Part shown: piece by piece, positions 60,001 to 64,000 of the stretch
How positions within the stretch are numbered: the first letter of the stretch is position 1
Layout: every line of letters begins with the position of its first letter
Notes under the pieces: model-generated
Database searches by the model: none
Seen by the model: only the letters and a program-made list of their open reading frames with translations
What the model was told of the DNA's origin: nothing
Translations under genes and position numbers: made by a program
Source of the DNA: Paraconexibacter sp040581415
GTDB taxonomy: Bacteria; Actinomycetota; Thermoleophilia; Solirubrobacterales; Solirubrobacteraceae
Direction of reading: 5' to 3'
NCBI RefSeq assembly: GCF_040581415.1
Contig: NZ_CP114014.1
Span: forward strand, 62,001 to 126,000
Length of the DNA stretch: 64,000 bases

Positions 60001-60660
60001 GTGACGACGCTCGCGCAGGCCCGCACGCTCTTCTGGGCGGGTCGCTCGCCGCGGATCCTGGCGGCCGGAGTCGCGGCGCTGCTGGTGGCCCGGTGCGCCT
60101 TGGGCGGCGCGCCGACATGGCGGGACGCGGCCGCGGCGGCGACCATGCTCGCGGTCTTCCCGTTCGGCGAGTGGGCGATCCACGTCTACCTGCTGCACCT
60201 GCCCCCGGTCCCCTGGCGCGGGCGCAGGGTGGAGCTCGTCACCGCGGCGTCGCACCGCGAGCACCACGAGCGCCCGCATCACCTGGGCCTGATCCTGCTC
60301 GGCCCGTCCGAGGCCGTCGCGTTGCTGGCCGGCGCGGTCCCGCTCGTCGTGGGGACGGGAGTCGGGCTGCTCGCGGCCGCCGGGGTCGGCGTCCGGCTCG
60401 GTCCCGTCCTGACCGCAGTGCTGATGACCTACGTGCTGATCCTGCTGTACGAGTGGACCCACCTGCTGATCCACACCGCCTACCGCCCGCGGGGCCGCGC
60501 CTACCGGGCGATCCACCGCGGCCACCGCCTGCATCACTTCAAGAACGAGCACTACTGGCACGGCATCACATCGACCGTCGCGGACCGCGCGCTCGGCACC
60601 TCGCCCGACCATCGCAAGGTCGAGCGGTCGCCCACCGCCCGCACGCTGCGCGAGTCCTGA
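60001..60660 (+). CDS. Fatty acid hydroxylase/sterol desaturase-superfamily membrane protein
   Basis: 219 residues from GTG 60001; GTG 59962 would add 13. Four or so membrane helices and the histidine clusters EWAIHVYLLH, HREHHERPHH, EWTHLLIHTAY and HRGHRLHHFKNEHYWHG, a full di-iron set. Such enzymes hydroxylate lipids; the substrate may be a lipid anchor or membrane fatty acid. The flippase follows after 7 bases, so they probably share a transcript. Confidence 0.85.
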   Translation: MTTLAQARTLFWAGRSPRILAAGVAALLVARCALGGAPTWRDAAAAATMLAVFPFGEWAIHVYLLHLPPVPWRGRRVELVTAASHREHHERPHHLGLILLGPSEAVALLAGAVPLVVGTGVGLLAAAGVGVRLGPVLTAVLMTYVLILLYEWTHLLIHTAYRPRGRAYRAIHRGHRLHHFKNEHYWHGITSTVADRALGTSPDHRKVERSPTARTLRES

Positions 60661-60667
60661 GAAGCCG

Positions 60668-62167
60668 TTGACCGCCTACCTCAAGCGCCTGCTGGCCAGC
60701 AGCATGGCCTACCAGGCGCCGAGCCTCATCGCTGCGTTCCTGGCCGTCATCACGCTGCCGCTCTACACGCGGTCGCTGACCCCGGCCGACTACGGCTACG
60801 CCGAGACGCTGCTGACGTTCATCATCTTCACGTCGATCCTGCTGCGGCTGGGGCTCGGCGACGCGTTCCTGCGGTTCTGGTTCGACGACGAGGACCACGC
60901 CCGCCGGGTCGACCTGGCCCGTTCCGTGATCGCGCTGACGGCCACGATCTCGGGGGTCGCCGCGTTGGTCGGGGTCGCCCTCGCGGACCCCCTGTCCAGC
61001 CTGCTGCTGGGCCGCGAGGACGGCGGCCTGATGCGGCTCGGCCTGCTGGGGCTGTGGGCCTTCACGAACCTCGAGATGGCGACGGCGCTCCTGCGCGTGC
61101 AGGAGCGGCGCAAGGCATACGTCCTCGCGTCGGTCGGCAACGTCCTGCTGACGATCACGCTCACCGTGACGCTGGTCGTGATCCTCGACGGCGGCGCCCG
61201 CGGGTACGTCCTGGGCAACTACGGGGCGTCGACGCTGGTGCTCGCGGCCCTGTGGTGGGAGCAGCGCGAGTTCGTGGCGGTCCGCATCCGGCGGGGGACG
61301 ACCGCCACGCTGCGCCCGCTCCTGGCGTACGGCGGGCCGACCATCCCGGCGGAGGCGACGGTCTTCCTGCTGAACGTCGTCGATCGCGCCTACATCCTGC
61401 GGACGCAGTCGGCCACGGCGGCCGGCGTCTACGCGGTCGCGATCAAGCTCGCGACGGCGGTCATCGTGGCGGTGCGGGGGTTCCAGGCCGCGTGGCCCCC
61501 GCTGGCCTACTCGGTCACCGACGATGCCGAAGCCAAGCGCCTCTACGCGCTCGTCACCTCCGCGTACGTCGCGGTCACCGGGCTGGTGGTGGCCGCCCTG
61601 ACCCTGATGGGCCGCTGGATCGTCCGGCTGCTGGCGGCGCCGGAGTACTTCGAGGCGCACGAGGTCATCCCGTGGGTCGCGCTCGGCTGGGCGCTCTACG
61701 GCCTGAACCTCGTCTTCATCACGATCGCCGGCCGGGCGAAGGTCACCACGCGCAACTTCCCGGCGGCCGTCGCGGGTGTTGCGGTCAACGTGCTCGTGCT
61801 GGTGGCGCTCGTGCCGTCGATGGGCATTCGCGGGGCGGGCATCGCGCTCTGCTCGGCGTACGTCGTGATGGTGCTCGTCATCCACCGACTCACCCGGACG
61901 CTGTTCGAGGTCCCCTTCGAGTGGGGCCGGCTCACGCTCCTGGTGCTCGTCATCGGCGGCATGGCGGTCGGCGGCGAGCTGCTGCTGCCGGACGCGGGGG
62001 CCGCGGGCTTCCTGGCGCGGTCGGCCCTGCTGGCGGCGATCCCGGTGGTCCTGCTGGCGGCGGGCGTGATGCGGCCGGAGGAGAAGGCGGGCCTGCGGGC
62101 GCTGGTCGCGTCCCGTCGCGGTCGGGGTCGTGGCCGCGGCGGCGGGGACACCCCCTCCACCGTCTGA
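60668..62167 (+). CDS. Polysaccharide flippase (Wzx/MOP superfamily), second copy
   Basis: 499 residues from TTG 60668. About fourteen membrane helices; ITLPLYTRSLTPADYGYAET in helix 1-2 and VFLLNVVDRAYILRTQSATA in helix 7-8 are typical of the Wzx/RfbX group. It is not close in sequence to the flippase at 43964, so the two probably move different glycans. The C-terminus is Arg/Gly-rich. Confidence 0.87.
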   Translation: MTAYLKRLLASSMAYQAPSLIAAFLAVITLPLYTRSLTPADYGYAETLLTFIIFTSILLRLGLGDAFLRFWFDDEDHARRVDLARSVIALTATISGVAALVGVALADPLSSLLLGREDGGLMRLGLLGLWAFTNLEMATALLRVQERRKAYVLASVGNVLLTITLTVTLVVILDGGARGYVLGNYGASTLVLAALWWEQREFVAVRIRRGTTATLRPLLAYGGPTIPAEATVFLLNVVDRAYILRTQSATAAGVYAVAIKLATAVIVAVRGFQAAWPPLAYSVTDDAEAKRLYALVTSAYVAVTGLVVAALTLMGRWIVRLLAAPEYFEAHEVIPWVALGWALYGLNLVFITIAGRAKVTTRNFPAAVAGVAVNVLVLVALVPSMGIRGAGIALCSAYVVMVLVIHRLTRTLFEVPFEWGRLTLLVLVIGGMAVGGELLLPDAGAAGFLARSALLAAIPVVLLAAGVMRPEEKAGLRALVASRRGRGRGRGGGDTPSTV

Positions 62168-62183
62168 CGACCAATTCTGGTCG
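62168..62183. terminator. Small hairpin between converging genes
   Basis: CGACCA-ATTC-TGGTCG, a perfect 6-bp stem right after the flippase stop. Confidence 0.4.
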
Positions 62184-62240
62184 CTGGCACGACCACAATC
62201 GGACGTCAGACGCCCGAAGCGGGGAGTGCCCGCACGGGCC

Positions 62241-63188
62241 TCAGAGGCGGGCGCCGCCCTTGTTCAGCTCGAACGCCGCCTCGCGCAGGCCCTCGCCCTC
62301 GTTCGGGCGCAGCGTCGCGGACACGTGCCGGCGGTAGCGCTTGGGATCGTGGCCGGGGAGCACGACGGCGACGACCGAGCGGACGAAGTAGGTGTAGGCC
62401 GTGAGCCAGCGGACCGTCCACGCCGCCAGCCGCGAGTGGTGCTTGCGCATGTAGCGGTCCCGGTTGCGCGAGAGCTCGACGATGCGGCGCTCGGGGACGA
62501 CGTCCGTGCTGAGTTGCTCGTGGTGGATCGCCTGCGCCCCCGGCACGTACAGCGTGTGCCAGCCGGCGTCGTCGAGGCGCTTGCAGAAGTCGACCTCGTC
62601 GGAGTAGACGAAGAACAGCGGGTCCAGCCAGCCGATCTGGGCGGCGGCGTCGGTCCGCACGAGCATGGCCGCGCTCTGCGCCCAGTCCACGCGGCGCGTC
62701 CGGTCGCCGCCCGACTGCACGGTGGTGATCCGGTGCAGGCCGAGCGCCGCGGCCAGCGCGGTCGCCGGCGTCGGGAAGCGCCAGGCGCAAGGCTGCGCTC
62801 GGCCCTTCGGGTCCAGCAGCTGGGCCCCGGCGGCCCCGGCCTCGGGGTCGGCCTCGAGGGCCGCGATCAGTGCCTCCGTGGCCCCGGGCTGCAGCTCGGA
62901 GTCCTCGTTCAGCAGCAGCCCGAAGCGCCCGCGGGCACGCTGCAGCAGCAGCGTGTCGTTCTCCGCCTTCCCGCGGCGCCGGTCGTTGACGATGACGCCG
63001 TCGACCGTGGGATGGGCACGGGCGGCACCGACCGAGCCGTCGCCGGACGCGTTGTCCAGGACCAGGACCTCCGTCGCGACCCCGGCCGCGTGGAGCCGCT
63101 CGCGCTCGGCGGCGATCGCGTCCAGCCCGCGCACGAGCAGCTCTCGCTGCGCCGTGTTCACGATGAGGAAGGACAGGTCGACCGCCAC
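62241..63188 (-). CDS. Glycosyltransferase family 2, WbbL-like
   Basis: 315 residues from GTG 63188, chosen because GGGAGGGG precedes it; GTG 63209 would add seven. VDLSFLIVNTAQRELLVRGL, VLVLDNASGDGS, the metal-site region LLLNEDSELQPGA and FFVYSDEVDFCKRLDDAGW are typical of rhamnosyltransferase-like enzymes (WbbL). A C-terminal hydrophobic stretch near 265-285 may be membrane-associated. Confidence 0.88.
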   Translation of the reverse strand: MAVDLSFLIVNTAQRELLVRGLDAIAAERERLHAAGVATEVLVLDNASGDGSVGAARAHPTVDGVIVNDRRRGKAENDTLLLQRARGRFGLLLNEDSELQPGATEALIAALEADPEAGAAGAQLLDPKGRAQPCAWRFPTPATALAAALGLHRITTVQSGGDRTRRVDWAQSAAMLVRTDAAAQIGWLDPLFFVYSDEVDFCKRLDDAGWHTLYVPGAQAIHHEQLSTDVVPERRIVELSRNRDRYMRKHHSRLAAWTVRWLTAYTYFVRSVVAVVLPGHDPKRYRRHVSATLRPNEGEGLREAAFELNKGGARL

Positions 63189-63235
63189 GCCCCTCCCATT
63201 CAACAACACCGCGGTCGCGTATCGTCGCGCGGGCC

Positions 63236-64000
63236 GTGCGCGTCCATCTCGTCGATCCCCCGGCCTACACGCCGCCTTACGACCGCGCGCTGTGCGCCGC
63301 CCTGGCCGCGGCGGGGGCGGACGTCACGCTCGTCACCTCCCACTTCCGCCACGGCGACGTGCCGCCGGCGCACGGCTACGCCGTCGACGAGCGCTTCTAC
63401 CGCCGCGCCGTCCCCCGGCCGGTGCAGCACGTCCCGGACATGCTCGGCTACGCACGAGCCCGCGCCCGGCCACCGCGGCCGGACGTCGTCCACTGGCAGT
63501 GGGCCTCGATCCAGGAGCTCGACTGGGCGCTCACCGGCCGCCGCTCACGCTGCGGGCCGATGCGCGTCATCACCGCCCACGACGTCCTGCCGCGGGTGGC
63601 CCGCCGCCTGCAGACGGCGGGCCAGCGGCGGCTCTACGCGGGCATGGACGCGGTGGTCGCCCACACCGCGCACGGCCGGGAGCGCCTGATCGCCGAGGCC
63701 GGCGTCGATCCCGGCCGGGTGCACGTGATCCCGCACGGCGCGTTCACCCACCTCGCGGACGTCGAGCCGCAGGCCCCGCCGGAGCTGGAAAGGGCCGGCG
63801 CGAGTGCCGACGCGCCGCCTGCGGCGCTGCTCTTCGGCCTGCTGAAGCCCTACAAGGGGCTCGACCTCCTCTACGAGGCGTGGCGCAACCTCCCGGCCGG
63901 CGCGGGGCAGCTGTGGATCGTCGGGGCGCCCCGGATGGAGCTGCCGCCGGCGCCGCCCGGGGTGACCGTCGTGCCGCGGTTCGTCACCGACGCCGAGGCG
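63236..64000 (+). CDS. Glycosyltransferase family 4, 5' part
   Basis: The frame opens at GTG 63236 and runs off the window end without a stop (255 codons). VRVHLVDPPAYTPPYDRAL, VVHWQWASIQELDW, ITAHDVLPR, VHVIPHGAF and LLFGLLKPYKGLDLLYEAW follow the order of a GT4 enzyme: N-terminal acceptor domain, hinge, start of the donor-binding domain. It is divergent from the GT2 gene with a 47-base gap that has a TATCGT -10-like box. Confidence 0.85.
   Translation, partial: MRVHLVDPPAYTPPYDRALCAALAAAGADVTLVTSHFRHGDVPPAHGYAVDERFYRRAVPRPVQHVPDMLGYARARARPPRPDVVHWQWASIQELDWALTGRRSRCGPMRVITAHDVLPRVARRLQTAGQRRLYAGMDAVVAHTAHGRERLIAEAGVDPGRVHVIPHGAFTHLADVEPQAPPELERAGASADAPPAALLFGLLKPYKGLDLLYEAWRNLPAGAGQLWIVGAPRMELPPAPPGVTVVPRFVTDAEA

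Noticed and set aside
1..64000. tRNA, rRNA, insertion sequences or prophage genes
   Set aside because: No tRNA-like cloverleaf, rRNA core, DDE transposase or phage structural gene was recognised by reading; a scan with tRNAscan and IS databases would be needed to exclude short ones.

Overview
The window comes from a very GC-rich bacterium with a flagellum and a large surface-glycan locus. Flagellar gene order, a CheC/CheD/FliY chemotaxis set, no P- or L-ring genes, many single-family Actinomycetota proteins (a DUF559-type nuclease-like protein, a LytR_C protein, CSLREA/beta-helix and FlgD-like secreted proteins) and many apparently leaderless promoters suggest a motile Thermoleophilia member (Solirubrobacterales, e.g. 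Patulibacter- or Conexibacter-like). That placement is inference; no rRNA or other marker is present.

Region 1 (1-16.05 kb) is a late flagellar/chemotaxis cluster on the + strand: cheA (3' end), cheC, cheD, fliM, fliY, cheY, terminator, motA, motB, fliL, fliN, fliO, fliP, fliQ, fliR, an oppositely oriented uma2-type gene, flhB, flhA, flhF, a degenerate PilZ protein and two small hypothetical genes. Several transcription units start at a recognisable sigma-28-type promoter, TCAA-N15-GCCGAnnA. The same signal precedes a double glycosyltransferase (16.3 kb), flagellin fliC (19.8 kb) and a CHAP-domain hydrolase (22.7 kb), which ties these scattered genes to the flagellar regulon.

Region 2 (16-28.1 kb) is mixed: the glycosyltransferase, a Fsr-like MFS exporter divergent from a LysR regulator, fliC, a lipoprotein, an SDR under a TetR-type palindrome, the CHAP protein, an OsmC peroxidase, purM, a DUF559-type protein flanked by related 40-49 bp repeats, and dedA-uppP for undecaprenyl-phosphate recycling.

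Region 3 (28.1-64 kb) is a surface polysaccharide/glycoprotein locus: a sugar aminotransferase, a DUF354 protein, FkbM and other methyltransferases, about eleven glycosyltransferases, two flippases, a Wzy/ligase-like polymerase, a PglF/WbpM-type dehydratase, a fatty-acid-hydroxylase-like protein and several secreted or anchored proteins. One coupled block (33.8-39.5 kb) starts with a GT2 synthase carrying an N-terminal c-di-GMP-type MshEN domain, followed by a polytopic membrane enzyme and two ferritin-like secreted proteins; three further sugar genes follow. A second coupled block on the - strand makes a 918-residue beta-helix protein and two glycosyltransferases. A third (54.7-58.7 kb) couples a histidine phosphatase, an anchored FlgD-Ig protein and the polymerase. 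Three copies of a 46-bp imperfect palindrome lie at 16.1, 16.2 and 58.7 kb.
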